A stretch of DNA of 64,000 nucleotides from Agelaius tricolor (taxonomy: Eukaryota; Chordata; Aves; Passeriformes; Icteridae). Position numbers and translations under genes: made by a program. Of this stretch, positions 1 to 13,167 are shown one piece after another. The stretch is taken from positions 124,001 through 188,000 of the forward strand of contig JALJCS010000035.1 of NCBI GenBank assembly GCA_023055355.1, given 5' to 3'. The notes under the pieces are model-generated. The model searched no databases. It worked only from the letters and a program-made list of their open reading frames with translations, and was not told the origin of the DNA. The first letter of the stretch is position 1; each line of letters starts with the position of its first letter.

Positions 1-305
1 TGCTTTCCTGTAGTACTGTGGCTTGGTGATGGTGGAAATACCAGTGCTCTGTGTTCAGAGAGTTCTGTGTTCATTTTTCTGTGTTGAGAGAGTTTCAGGG
101 AAAGTGCAGATACACATCTGCACTCCTGGTCCCACTTGCCTTTTTTCCTCTCCTAAAAGGGTATCTTCTGTAAAATGCAGATCATAATCTACTTATTTGT
201 GGGGAGGACAAGAGGATACAACAAAATTAAATGATGGTGGTTTTTTGTCTTTGCCTTATTTTGAACAGTGTAGCAGGAGAAACAGCCCTTCTAAAATATA
301 TAGAG

Positions 306-482
306 ATGGTGAGGCTCTGGCACATGCTTCCCAGAGAGCTTCCCAGGAAGTGTCCAAGGCTGGGTTGGTTGAGGCTTGGAGCAACCTTGTCTAGAGGTAG
401 GTGTCCCTGCCCATGGTGAGGTGTTGGAACAAGATGGGCTTTAAGGTTCTTTCTAAACCATGCTATGAGTCTACAATTCTGT
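306..482 (+). repeat. CR1 LINE fragment, 3' end
   Basis: Diverged match to the CR1 3' tail: gaggctctggcac, ccaggaagtgtccaaggctg, then ggtgtccctgcccatgg, and a degraded terminal ctatgagtctacaattctg. It is 5'-truncated, as CR1 copies normally are. Family assignment is from memory of the consensus. Confidence 0.8.
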
Positions 483-708
483 ATCTGTAAATATGATTTG
501 TTTTTCAGTCTATAACTTCTTGGAGCAACATTATCTTTCTTTAATCAAAAGCTGTGTTTGCTAAGAACCAAGTGGTGTTGGGCAAGGGGATGGTTGACTA
601 AGGTGAAGTTTGACTGAAGTACTCTGGAATGAGAGGAGAAACACCTCAAGGAAGGGCTCAGAGCTTGACTAGGTCTTTCTGTGGCATCTCAGTATTTGCA
701 GGTCATCC

Positions 709-757
709 TGCCTCTCCCTCTCCTCTTTCTCTCCTCTCTTTTCCTCTTCTCTTTTAT
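709..757 (+). repeat. Polypyrimidine (C/T) tract
   Basis: About 49 nt consisting almost only of C and T (ctctccctctcctctttctc and onwards). Low-complexity sequence with possible triplex-forming character. There is no nearby acceptor-exon pattern that would make it a functional splice tract. Confidence 0.75.
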
Positions 758-1701
758 CAGATCTCAGTGCCAGATTATCTCCCTGCCAGCTTTTAGAAGT
801 TCGGCTTAGTGGTCAGCAGTTTGTCTGCTAATAGGCACAACTGTTCTCCATCATGGCTGTCTGAGCAAAACATCTGGAAATGTGGGAATTCAAAAGAAAT
901 ATCGCTGGTGAAACCCAACAGAGAAAACCTGTGCAGGTTTGGAGAGGAAGCTGCCAAGCTATAAATATTTATATACTAAATGCATATGCTGGTGTGTAAA
1001 TGAAGTGCTTGTAAAGCCTATGAGCAATCTTCTAAACCTGCCTTGGGTATGGTTTAGTTTAGAAAATATATTTTAAACCTTTATTTGTATGAGCATATGT
1101 TTAGACAGACACTGCCAAGGAGTGTGACAGCAGTGGGTGCCCAGCGTTCCCCTGGGACAAGACACGTGGTGCAAACTTCCTTTTTCCTCATGGCAGTTTT
1201 TGTTTTTCTAGTTGCTGGTCCTGGGATCGCAATTGGAGCTATTTTGTAATTTCTGATTGTTTTTCAAAACTGGAATTTTTTTACATAGTGAAAGTGAGTT
1301 TACCCCAACTTTTCAGACAAGTGCCTAAGGATAGAGCTAATAAAAAAATCGTATTTACTAAATCACACAATTCTGTCAGTTGTTTTCATGATTTGTTCAG
1401 TGTTTAAATGATTTGTAAAATGCACTTAGATGTCTGTCTAATTTTAATACTTCAGTTAAGTAAGTAGATGGGCTTAACATTACCTTCTGCAGCAGTTTTG
1501 GTAATATAAATATCTGTGTCCAGATATTTATAATTTTCAATGATTATTTTAATTCTTCCCCAGTATAACATACAGATACAGTAACCATGTGCTTTGATCA
1601 TTTTATTTCATGCTTCCTCGATAAATCATAGTTCATAAGGAAATGAATGTTGCAATTCATTTCACCACTTCATATTTAATGATTATCATGTAAGAGCATC
1701 T

Positions 1702-1790
1702 TGGGACTTGTCTACACAGGAACTACAACATAATTAAATGGGGGAATACATTTAAGGACTTGCCTACATAGGAAAATTCATTTGAGTTTT
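1702..1790. repeat. Two diverged direct repeats around ggacttgYctacaYaggaa
   Basis: The motif gggacttgtctacacaggaa near 1702 recurs as aggacttgcctacataggaa near 1754, each followed by an A/T-rich segment with aattaaatg or aattcatttg. The spacing is about 52 bp. This could be a small tandem duplication or two pieces of an old interspersed repeat. The family was not identified. Confidence 0.5.
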
Positions 1791-2296
1791 AATATGATGT
1801 GAATTTTTAAGCATATTGTTTTTTTCTTGGGATGTATTTTATGGGTATTCTTATTTTGGAGTAAGAACTTCTTGTTACAAGCTTGTTTTGGAATTGCAAA
1901 GCTAGTATTTCTCACACACTTTCCTCACTGAAGAACTTGAAATCTGGTCAAAAGTAGGTATTTCACCATGTATTTTTGGTTGTAGAAGTATGGCAATATT
2001 TATTTGAGTTTCAGTTTGTAATGTTGGTGGGTTTTTTTTTTAATTTTGAGAGTTTCCATTGGAGCAAACAATTTGATTTTGCAGTTCTTTTTTCAGAGGA
2101 CCTAATAGCTTTTTATATTTTGATTTTTGTAAATTTTCCTTCTTCATAGGTGCATATATGTGTTGGGTGGCACCTCATATGGATCTGAGTTTGGGGATAA
2201 GCAAATTAAATTCTTTGTTTTATTGTCTACTTGCCAGCAATGATCAGTGTAACCTTGATACTGGACTTCCAGTGCTTTGTTTTCTTCTTCTTACGC

Positions 2297-2590
2297 AGAA
2301 TCTCAGGATGGTTTGGGTTGGAATGCACCATAAATCTCATCCAGTTTTACCCCCTGCCATGGTGGGGGACACCTTCCACTATCTCAGGTTGCTCCAAGCC
2401 CCATCCAACCTGGCCTGGGACACTTTCAGGGATAGGGTAGCTACAACTTCTCTGGGCAACCTGTGCCAGGGCCTCCTCACCCTCACAGAGAAGGATTTTT
2501 TCCTAATATCCCAGGTGAGCCTGCCCTCTGGCAGTGGGAAGCCATTTCCCCTTGTCCTGTCACTCCATGTCCATGGATGAAGTCCCTGTC
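2297..2590 (-). repeat. CR1 LINE fragment, antisense
   Basis: Reads as the complement of CR1: aggatggtttgggttggaa, then ccatggtgggggacaccttcc, ccaacctggcctgggacac, and ttttttcctaatatcccag, ending near ccttgtcctgtcactccatg. The open frame of about 140 codons over 2158-2580 is a by-product of this repeat. Confidence 0.88.
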
Positions 2591-2945
2591 TTTCTTTATG
2601 GATGTATCCTTACTTGCCTAAATAAAAAGTCTGATCCAGGGTGAGATACTATAATGCACTTCCATTACCACAAAAAGATTTTTCATGATTCTGGGTTTAG
2701 TTTCATGGAAAGTGAACACAATGTCCAAAACTCCCATGGTGCAGTCTGGCTTTAATGCCTTGCACAAAGTGCCTCAGTAAAGTGTCCTGCTGAATCCAAA
2801 AGTTTTTTTTTCCTTTTTTTCTTGTGATTGAACAAAGCACTAGTCCCAACTATTCAGCTTTAGCAAGACCTGTGTAGTCAAAGCTTCCACATGCCTGTGG
2901 TGGCACCAACAGGAAGGAGTTGGAAATACTCCCCCCAGAAGCTCT

Positions 2946-2963
2946 TGGATGGATGGATGGATA
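2946..2963. repeat. (GGAT)n microsatellite
   Basis: About four copies of ggat in the stretch ttggatggatggatggata. Short, and likely polymorphic. Confidence 0.8.
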
Positions 2964-3587
2964 CTGGCACCCAGGGGAAATCAGGCCACTGAGGTGCAAG
3001 GTTGGTTGGTTTTTTTCCCAATAGATACTCAGAAAACTTTATATTGGACTAACACTTAGCAAACAAAGGTGACATTTGAGGCACCTGGAAGACAAACCTG
3101 ACAAGAATGGCATTTCCTTGTCAATATTAAAAACTGCTGGGAGTTCACTGCTCTGGTAATATCCATGGCATGAGCTTCAGGAGCCTGAGCCCTTTGGCTG
3201 GGCAGGGAGTTCCTGCTTTAATAACCCTTTTCTTGTGTGCAGTTTTGGACACTTGCTTTGATGTGGAAAAGTGCTGCTGTAACAGCACTCGTGAGCAAGA
3301 AGCTGCAGTGAGGCTGAAGGGAGCAAAAGCTACCCCTGGTTCATGTGGAAAGCACTAATTTATTCCAACATATTGATGCTCATGCAGTGCTTAGAACAAG
3401 TCTTGCTTATATGTCATTATGTTTCTTATTATGCTTATATTTTAAGAATGGCCTTCTAAGATAGAGAGAGTTATCCTATTTTGTCCATATCTTTGACTGC
3501 CTTTTGGCAAAAATCCTCGTGTTGCCAGAAGTCAAATTAAAACTAATGATGTTTAAATTTGTAAGGCTTTTGAAAGGATCGCTGGCA

Positions 3588-3606
3588 CAAAATAAATAAA
3601 TAAATT
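3588..3606. repeat. (AAAT)n microsatellite
   Basis: About four tandem copies of aaat or taaa, ending in aaattta. A simple A-rich repeat in the intron. Confidence 0.75.
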
Positions 3607-6600
3607 TACGCAAGTGAATAGGTCATTATACCTTAAAAAGAGGGGAGGTAATTTGATTTGGTTTCTTAATTGGTTTGCTAAATTAATAGTGTGTGGAATG
3701 CCTCTTAGTAAGATGACTCAGAACTATTTATTTTTCAACTCCTCTTTTCAGATTGATGGGTGTGTTATCTTAGCACTTGAGAGATGCAAGCAGTACTGGA
3801 ATGACAAACATTTCTCGACAGCTTTAGAAAGATGGATGGTGTGATGACCCTGCAACAGGTTTGGGTGTTTGTGCTTTCCAGTGGATCATTGTGAGACTCT
3901 TGCTTCACTTTCATTCTTAATGAGAGGGGAAGGAAAAGTGAGATCTAATTATGGGTTTGAGATGTCTTTTGTAATCTGACTTCTCAGTGTACATGTTTGT
4001 CATCCAGCCCTCAACAGAAGAGCATAGTGATGGTCATCCCCAGTTCATGGTCCCAGTTGGTGAATTTTGCTTTTAGAAAAGAAGATAGGTACTGGATTTT
4101 ACTGCAAAGCTGGTGCTAAGCGATTAGCTACACCTTGGATATTTGTTATTGTATTGTTATTGCATTGTTACTTTATTTGGCAGTTCTACACATTCTGCAT
4201 AAAATCATTACCAAAACAAACCTATTATAGGTAAAATCCTTGGGCTTGACCAGGATCTTTATATCTCTTCCATGTCTTATGATCTGCAGAGTTGTGATAG
4301 CCTTAGGAGGAGGGAGAATGCCTTGAAAATACAACACGGTGGTCTGCCACATCAACTATCTGTGAAATTATAAGAGAAAAAATACATTATTAATATATTG
4401 ATAGCTTTCTGGTAAGTTCTATACAGATGGAAGAGAGTGATTTCCTTTAATTTGCTTTATTACCAAGATTTAAAACTAAATGAAACCATTGTCATACAAA
4501 TGAAGTTACAACATTGCACTCATCAATGTGCCTGTGATATTCTCCCCTAACAATTAAAACTCTTCAGTGTATTAGAAACTGGTCTTCTTTTGGATCTGGG
4601 AGCACACAGTGGAGGGAAGCAATGAGGCTAGTGCAGTGTAAATCCTGAAATGCCCCTCAGAGCTCCTTTGCTCTCTTTTTAGATCAGAGAGCAGATCAGA
4701 TTTAGAGCAACAGGAGAAAGTTTGGTTTAAATTTTGTTGTAAACTCTCTCCTATAGGCTTGATCGATTCCTTAAGTGTGCTGTATATAAAAATATGACTT
4801 GAAGTTCTCCTTGATATCACCTCCTAATATTTAAAAGTAGTAATTACTGAGGAATTATCTTATTAGTAGGTTTGAGCTGTGGGTAAGTGGAGCAGGTCAG
4901 CTCTGTGACATTTGGACAATGTTGGCATGCTGCATTGCTCAGGCACATCAGTAAAGGCCTATGCTACTTCACAGCCTGGTTCACATTTCTAAACTTTTTT
5001 ACTGATTCTGTTGCAGCATTCCTTCATTTCATCCATTGTGGGGTTTGGGGCTTTGAGGTTTTTAATATTTTGGCCAGAAGGAGCTGTAGATTTTCATTTT
5101 GCTAAATATGGCCAGGCCAAAGCAAATTCTCTTTCACTGATGCCAGGAACTTCAAGTATAAAAATTATTTATTTCTGAAACGAAAAGATACTTTGAACAA
5201 GCAGTTTATGTGTTTGCATCTACTGAAATAACCTCTGCCTCCCCAAAAGCAGGCAAGCCTGCTGCTGTATGTACAATGCTACTTTTGTCTGTCTTGTAAG
5301 AAGAAAAGCCTCACTAATAGGATGTGTCAGCCATGAGCAGTTAAAACCGACACATCTCCGTGTCATATAAGAGAGAAGTTTATGGATTAATATTCAGATT
5401 CCTGACAGGAAGCACATTGTGATGGATTAGTATTCTTATCATTTGAGTGACAATTTTAAAAAAGCTACTTAAAATGACCTGGATCTGGGACACATGGGTT
5501 GGAGCCAGGAGATGTGTGGAACTGATTTAAATCTCTCCTTCCAACTTCCCTGCTCGAATCTCCTGGGCAAGAGCAGAGCACAGTGTGGATGCTTGATTTT
5601 TTAGCTCTCTAGTAGTCACAGGGGACTGAAAGCAGCTGATACTGATGGTCTGGAGGACTCTTGAGTGATCTGCTCCTTCTACATTTGCCCTGTCTAAATC
5701 CAGGAGCTCAGGATCCTACTGTGTAGTTACTAGTAGAAATAAGGTCTTTGCAGCTCCTGCCTCTGCTCTCACTCCTCTGGAGGAGATTTGTGTCTCCTGG
5801 TTGACTCGGGATCTCCTGCTTGACTTAAGCACTGCATTGAGCAGCAGAAATGCTTCCCCAAGAGTTCCTCAGTAACAACTTTATTCCACCACAGGAATTT
5901 GTCTAAGCCATCTTCAGTATCAGATTTTATCTGCAGTGTTGCTCAAAGCAGCTGCACTGTGTCCAGAGGACCTGGCCTGGTGTATTTTAGGACATATAGT
6001 AACTTAAACCAGATACTGACCTTGTGCAATACCTATCTTCAGCAAAGAGATTGTTATTTGAAGTTTTGTTTGTTTTTTAAATTATACCTTGCACTCATGG
6101 CATGCAGACATTGTGACTAATATGATTTAATGCAAAAGAATCTCTTGAAGAAAATGTCTTTGCAAAGTGATTCAGGGGGATATTTTGGTAAGGCATAAAG
6201 GTGGTATTTTTTTTTGACCCTAATAACGGTTCCTAAAGTACATAGTAATAAAATAGTTCCTGAAGACAGCATGTTACAGATGTCACATGCTTCTGACATC
6301 TATTTAGTGATAACAATTCTTCATTAAAAACTTGTAGGGGTAGGCAACAGATGTGGGGTGATCAGAGCTCAGTTGTGGAAGTGTTTGTGGGGAGGTGAAG
6401 TTTTTCATTTTATTCCAGAGCAGCACAACACAGATAAATGTTGAAACCCATTTTTTAGCACTTTTCATTTTAAGTTGAAAAGGGAGAGCCCGACAGCAAC
6501 AAAATCCGAAATAATGGGAAGATATTCAGTGCAGCGTGTCCTGCACTTGGAAATTGCCTCCCTTAATCAAGAAGGCAAAAAGCATCAATGGGCAAGTGTC

Positions 6601-8428
6601 CTCCTGGCAGAGGGGCTCAAGAAATGCTTGGAGAAAGGAGCTTTGTTTGTGGATCCATTAATTGCGTGCTAAATAAAAAGGACTTGATGGTGGTAAATGT
6701 ATAATATTATTAGGCTTTAGCAGCTGGCCAGAAAGCAGTATTCCTTCCCATGGAGGTTGTTTCTCCAATGTGGATCACATGAGGTGAAGCCTTACTGCGT
6801 ATCCAGCTTTCATTTCCCCTGAAGCCATGGCTGGCCTCCATGAGGCCTTGGGAATACACTAGTTAGGTGGCTCACAAAGTCAGCAGTTTTCAAGATGGAA
6901 CAGCTTATAAAGGCCTGCTTTTATTTTTAATAGTTCATTTTTGTTACGCTATCTTCCTAGCAAAAAACGATTTTAATGAGAAGAGCCAGGCTCATCGGTG
7001 GTCACCTGACCTGCTTCTCATTTACTAAACCAGGAGATTCATGTCATTTCTCCCATTTCAAGCTTTGGACATCAGGTGCATTGAAAAAATTAGGTTAAAT
7101 GAACTAGTTTTTCATGCACTGGTACTAGAAAACTTGATTCGAAGATGAAGACAAGAAAAATTTTTTATATGGAGTAAAGCAGATAAAGAATTTTGGTCCA
7201 AATGCCATGTTATTTAAATTACTGTTAATTTCTAGCTCCTTGCAGTAAGCTTGGACAGCAGGCCTGGGGTCTTTCCTTCTGTCCTCACTGCTCTTCCTCA
7301 AGTGAGTGCTACAAGCACATCCACACCTGCAGCGCCCCTGGTTTCTGCAGCTGGGCTTCCCTGGTTACCAGCAGTGTATTTCAGGATGTGTCCATCATCC
7401 TCTCCTCTGTCCTGACCCCTCATCACTGTGACAAGCCCCACAGATGCAGCAGTGTTAGGAACATGTTGCTGTGACACTCCACATTATCACAGCCGTGAGC
7501 TTTTCAAGCTCCCTGTAATGGCACTTGTGGTATCAGCAAAGGATGTTGTTTGGCCAAAGTGCTGAGGAAGAGGCCCAAGCTGCAAGAGCTCAGTGACCAC
7601 TTGTTTTGTTGGTCGGAGCCACTAAAAGGATTTGGATGAGCTGAAAACAAACATGGAGCACTGTGTCAGGCATGCGGCAGCTCCAGCCACTGTTGCCAGT
7701 TAAGGGTACTGAAATACTAAATGCCCATGTAAAGCCTAAAATGCCCAATTCTGGGTACAGTGTCTCTGGGAATCCTTGGAAAGCTACACTTGTGAATGGT
7801 CAAGAGAATAACAGCATCACCTCTTGAGCACTCAAAAGCAGAGCTGGCATGACAGGTTGTTAGTCTGACAGGTCATACAGGTGTATACCAGTAAGTCTGC
7901 CTTCTCCATCCTGAAAAATCCTCAAAAGTCACAAGTATCAACATTTTCTTAGCAATTTCCTCCTGTTGTATTCCCTGTACAGAGCAACGGGCTTTTAAAT
8001 GCTGGGTAATAATAGGAATGTGTCTTTTGTGTGGAGAAAAAAACCAAACAAACAACTGTGTCAGATCGTTTATGTGGCAGACCTTTCCAGTTTTGTGGGA
8101 CATGACAGTCTGGGGTTTAGCTGCCCTCCTCTGTGAGTAAGATTGTTCAGGCTTGCATTGATCCTGTTTTTAATTAGAATCCTCTTTGAGATGGAAAATA
8201 TCAGAGCAGATCTATAGTAAGACTGGGAACTTCACTGCCAGAGGGTTTTTAGATACAGCCTTGGAAAAAAAAAAGAAAAAAAGCTATTTCTAATCCTTAA
8301 AATATTTGCCTTGCTTTATTTTCATATCTTGAAGACAAACAGGTGCTGTGTGCCCTTTATGATTCTCAAATATACAATCTCCAAGCCAGCAGTCTCCAAA
8401 GCCTTCCCTTGTTTGTACAATTAGGGTG

Positions 8429-8538
8429 GGATTTTCAGAATCACTCAGTGTTGGTCTGTCTCTGCTCTCATTGAAGTCAAACTGCCATTGACTTCAGTGA
8501 GAATCGTGTTAGATCAGCACAAGTGCTTTTGAAAATCC
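8429..8538. repeat. 110-bp imperfect foldback (inverted-repeat) element
   Basis: The left arm runs from ggattttcagaatcactcag through ctctcattgaagtcaa. After a 7-nt spacer (actgcca) the right arm runs ttgacttcagtgagaatc to gcttttgaaaatcc. The right arm is close to the reverse complement of the left along its whole length. The inner 9-10 bp (ttgaagtcaa / ttgacttcag) and the outer 8 bp (ggattttc / gaaaatcc) pair best. This resembles old non-autonomous palindromic elements scattered through amniote genomes with a TTGACTTCA core. The family name was not confirmed. Confidence 0.75.
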
Positions 8539-10114
8539 TTCCCTCCACTTTTTTTTTTAGTCACATCTGTGTACAATTGAGTAAAAAGACTTCTGTAATA
8601 TGCTTTAATTATTCTTTGTTGTTTTCATATAAAAGTGATTGAAAAGAAACCAGAAGGAAACCTATAATAATCTTGACTTTGATCTTATTTACCATGAATT
8701 ATATGTTATGTTTTTCTTCTCCATTTATGTAATTATATATTACTTTATGACAATGTAAGATAAATCACTGAAAACACGAGGAATAGAAATAATTAGGTAA
8801 TACAGAGAGGAAGAACAGTCTCAGAGGAAAGTACTTGACGCTTCGTGGTTTGGTGGGTTTCCAGTGTTGCTTGAAGCTACTTTCTTTTGGCTGAATGGGA
8901 AAAGCAGGAGACTTCATGTGAAAGGCTGGTGCTGAAACCTGCTGAATTTGGAGGCTGCATGGCCAGCTGCGAGGAATGACTTTCTGGATGTCACCTTCCC
9001 AGGAAACCGCAGGTTATTGCCCAGGTGTCCCCAGTCTGCTCTGCCATTGTGCTTTCCACACAGTTTTGGTCCACCTGCTCCTCCTTGGTTCATTCACCTT
9101 TTTGGTTTCCAGCATGTGTTTCAGTGGTGTTTCTGGTTAACTGTTTGCTCTTGGGAAATTCCAAAGAAAACCATAGAGAATCAGAGCTTTCTGTAGCTCA
9201 GGGGAATTGGGAGAACCGCAGAAACACCTAATTCAACAAGATCAATATTTGCAAGATTTGCCCTGTACAGCCTGGCTTCTACCTCTGGCTGTAGATATTC
9301 ATTGAAGTGCTCTAGTGGGGCATCCAGCTGTAGTGGTTTTTATTTGTATCGTATTACTGTTTGCTTGGGTCCATAGCAAGAGTCTTTAGCTGAGGAGGAG
9401 CTTTGGCCATCGCCTATAGCTCATCTCCACCTCCCCATGTGGTACAAATCAGGGGGGATTTTGGAGACCAGCAGGAGGAGGTGACTGCTTCACTCATTAG
9501 TGCTGAAAATTTACCTGAACTGCCCTTCTGGGAGGCCTTGAAGAGAAATATGTAGATCCAGAGGGCAATTCTGTTGGCAAAGAACACATGGAAACCTCCT
9601 TGGATTCAGGGGTGGATTTACAGTGGGAGAACCTCAGAGTTACATTGAATTAAATTGTCTTCTAATAGCAAGGTTCCATTCCATCTTTAGACTCCTGGGA
9701 TTATCAGTTCTGCTGTAAATACGTGTTTAGCATTAGAGTAAGATGTTATGTCAGTACATGGCATGCTGGTTGCCTGTTTCAGCTGCTGTGGTTCCACCAC
9801 ATGTCATTGATTAGAGCTGGGCCAGCAGCCAGGCTGGTCCTTGATACACTCGAAATCCAAAGTAGTCCATGAAAGATGTTTATTAGCTGAAGTGTGGCAG
9901 ATCTGTTTGATAAACTCTATGGCATATTGTTCCTCTTAGTGTGCTCTGTTGGTGTTTTCATGTGAACGGGAGTAAAGGTGTCGGACTGTTGTAATTCAAT
10001 AGATGTGATCTCTCTTGCAGGACCATGGATGGCAAATGCAGCATGTGCTCAGGGTTCCACTGGCCTAATTAACTGAAAATTGTCAGGCCACTGTCTGGGA
10101 AACTAAATTGGTGG

Positions 10115-10305
10115 TCTCGGTGTTCAACACCCAGAGGGAGACTCCCCAGGGAATGGTGACAGCCCAAGGCTGCCATAGCTCAAGGAGTGTTTGGACAACA
10201 ATCTCAGGCACAGAGAAAGGTTCTTGGGATGTCTGTGCAGAGGCAGCAGTTGGACTTGATAATCGTTGTGGGTCCCTTCCCACTCAGGACAGTTTGTGAT
10301 TCTGT
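10115..10305 (+). repeat. CR1 LINE fragment, divergent subfamily, 3' end
   Basis: Matches the other common type of CR1 3' end: ggctgccatagctcaaggag, tgtttggacaacaatctcag, gcagttggacttgataatcg, tgtgggtcccttcccactca, ending gtttgtgattctgtgaa. It differs from the copies that end in ggtcccttccaaccc. Subfamily assignment is tentative. Confidence 0.78.
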
Positions 10306-10902
10306 GAACTGATGGAAGGAGCAGAAGTCGCCTGCAGAGGCACTGGACACACTGTCCTCTTTCACTATCAATAGTCCTGAAAGTGCCACATCAGTAATCT
10401 GCACCTGCAAGGTGTTGTTACAGAAATCTTGGCATAGTCTTAATAAAATTATTAGTCTGTGAGCCCTCCGGAAGGTCTGAGTGCTTTGCCACCTTCTGCA
10501 GGCACTGCTGGTTCCAAGAGGTAGTTTGAAATCAGGCATTCTTTAACATTTCACATATAAACAAAGTGGAAACCAGTCTAAAGAAGCTGAAGGACAGAAA
10601 GGCCATGGGAGTAAACAGCTCTGAGCAGTAATGTGACAGCTATGCTAGGAACTGTGAGATGCTTAAGATATAATTACTCTATATTAATGAGATGAGATCT
10701 GCACAAAAAGCATGATGAACCTGCCAGAGAAATAAACCACAGAGTACTGGCTAGCCTGTGTTTTTTTTTGTTTGCCATTGTCACGTTTTAAATGTTCATG
10801 CGTGCTGATTAAAATTTAGGTTAGGTTCTTGAGAGCTTTTGCCAAGTTTTGTCACTCAGGGCTTTTTAGATGGTGTAGATTTAACCTTCAGTCTGCCCTT
10901 CT

Positions 10903-10941
10903 CCCAGATACTGAGGGCAGTTTCCCAGATACTGAGGGCAG
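10903..10941. repeat. Two-copy tandem duplication, 21-bp period
   Basis: The 18-mer cccagatactgagggcag occurs at 10903-10920 and again at 10924-10941, with no differences between copies. The identity suggests a recent slippage or short duplication. Confidence 0.85.
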
Positions 10942-12499
10942 ATAATATTCTGCCATGTCCAGCTGAACTGGTGCATTCAGACTTCCTGGGGAAAAAGCCT
11001 CTTGAGTGCTTCTAAAGTATTTATTTATCCAGGCTTCATCTTACTGAATTTACTGTTTGCTGAGACAGGCAGGACTCTGTTGGCCTGACATGAGATAATA
11101 TGTTTGACTTCACTCTTTCATTCTTATGGAATGATATTTGAGATGCATGCCTTTTTTCATTTTTTCAAGAATATCAGGGGAAAATAATTTCAAATGGAGA
11201 GAGAATTTTGCTGAACATCTGGGAGCAAAATGAGGAAAGTTTGATAAATGACATCTTGCTGACATGGAATAGCAGCTAGCTCAGTGAAGGAGTCTAGGGC
11301 ATTGCAAGTAAAAGGATTTTTTTAAGTTTAGTTCCATTGCAAGTATAGTGCCATGCTGTATACATGTGCTTGACAGTAACAGATTATTCAAATTGTCAGA
11401 TTTAAAAAAGCAAAAAAATTCAGTCTGAAGTCATGTAGTAGTCTTAATTTCAGGAGCAGCCATGTTTGTATACAATAGACACAGACATTTTTTGACAACT
11501 TAAGTCAGCAGAGGAAATTCTTGTTCAAAATTTATATTCTGTTCAGAGGTTGATTGCTGTATTAAATATATGGAAATATTTGATACACTAAGCATGGCAT
11601 CATCAGCTTATATTGATAACCCAACTGCATAAGTTTAAATTCTTACAGGTCTTTCTTGACTATTCAACTGTTCTTCATTTTAGCCATTTTGTGTCTGAGA
11701 CACATTGAGTTTAAAACTTGTACATTGTTTTGATTTTTTCCATTGCACACAGATACCTTTATGTATAAGCTTAAATACTGTCAAATAAGCAAAAAGCTCT
11801 TCACCTGCACCGTTTTAAACTGGAAGTAACTCAAGGCAGTCAGACCTTTGCAAGTAGAAATAAAACCTGGGACTTACAAAAAAAAGTAATCGTAGCCCAG
11901 TGATTTTCTGGTGAACAGACTTTAGCCCTATAGAGGTTTTTTTTTCCCCTTGTATTGCTCTACCAGTCTGATGTCAGATGTCTTTTTTTCCTCCATTTAC
12001 CATAATTGCCTCTGAAATACAACAATGAAACAAACCATTAGCAAAACACTGAGCTGTCGGAAGCAATCGCTTGTTTCAGATCCAAGTGAGGTACTTTACT
12101 TGATCCGAAGAAACTTGTGTCTGTATCCTATAAAGGTTCTTTGTGAAACATCCAACACTTCCAGGTTAGTGTTGAAGTTGAGAAGATCTGACCTGTCCTT
12201 CCAGCATGAGTTTTCCCATAGGCCATGTTTAAAGTCAAATTGGGTTGTGACATTAAATAACACTGTATGGTGTGTTCACTCCCTCCTGCTCCAACTGGAG
12301 GCTCAGAGCAGTTCCAGTAGCATTTTACAAGAGTTGATTGATTTTTGGGGTGGGTTATAGGTTCTGGCAAGGTAGGTGATACTGGAAAAACCTTACTATT
12401 TGTCTTTTAAAGACCAGAAGGTCTTCAAAGAACATTTGCAAGGACAATTTGTATTAATATAGAACTGTGATCTATATCATCATTTTCTGGAGAAAATGA

Positions 12500-12848
12500 A
12501 TCCCAGGGGGCGACCTTCTGGCTTTGCACAACTCCCTGACAGGAGGGTGCAGCCAGGTGGGGATTTGGCTCTGCTGTCAGGGAACAAGGAACAGGGTGAG
12601 AGGAAATGGCCTCAACTGGTGCCGGGGGAGGTTCCAGTTGGGCATTAGGGAAAACGTCTTCATTGAAAGGCTTGTCAGGCTTTGGAAGGGGCTGCCCAGT
12701 GAAGGTGGTGGAGTCACCATACCTGGAAGTGTTCAGGAAACCTGTGGATGTGACATTTGAGAATGTGGTTTAATGGTGGACATAGTGGTGGTGCTGGTTG
12801 GACTGGATGATCCTAAAGATCTTTTCCAACCATAACAATTCCATGATT
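12500..12848 (+). repeat. CR1 LINE fragment, 3' region
   Basis: Sense CR1: ttctggctttgcacaactcc, ctgacaggagggtgcagcca, gaacagggtgagaggaaatg, ggaaggggctgcccagtgaa, tggttggactggatgatcct, ending ccaaccataacaattccatg. It lies about 320 bp before a COX10 exon. The open frame at 12524-12760 lies within it and is not a gene. Confidence 0.88.
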
Positions 12849-13167
12849 TTCATGTGTGTATGCAAATATATATCTAAAAGATGTGTCAGACTTGCTGAGA
12901 AAAGAACTTGGAATCAAACCGTACTTCAAATTAGGAACTTTTGGGGTCTTGTGCAAACTATTTTGTCCTCCAGGTGATTTTCTTTCTAAGGGGATGCCAA
13001 AAGAATCAATGAGAACTGCATAAAACCCATTTACTCTTTTCCTTGTATCCTTGAACCTTTAAAAGGAGAGACTAAAGCACCTGCAGATGCAGACAGGACA
13101 TTCCATGCATGGCATGTTTTCCGGTATCCTTTCATTCTGATTCTTCCTTTCTTTTTTTTAATTACAG

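Larger units (their letters stand above)
1..13167 (+). other. COX10: COX10 intron (3' part), upstream of the first visible exon
   Basis: This stretch precedes the first recognisable COX10 exon and ends in a good acceptor: a pyrimidine-rich tract at about 13141-13160 followed by attacag. I looked for the preceding exon, which in the human protein covers roughly residues 150-208 and ends at Gln208, and did not find it, so it should lie before position 1. Open frames here are short and overlap on both strands, as expected by chance. The contents are otherwise four CR1 fragments, a foldback element near 8.4 kb, a pyrimidine tract near 0.7 kb and short tandem repeats, listed separately. Intronic status is inferred from the flanking exon. 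Confidence 0.85.

Noticed and set aside
2158..2580. 140-codon + strand open frame
   Set aside because: Its 3' two thirds lie inside an antisense CR1 fragment; no protein family resemblance.
12524..12760. 78-codon open frame before the first COX10 exon
   Set aside because: Entirely within a CR1 fragment; not an upstream COX10 exon.
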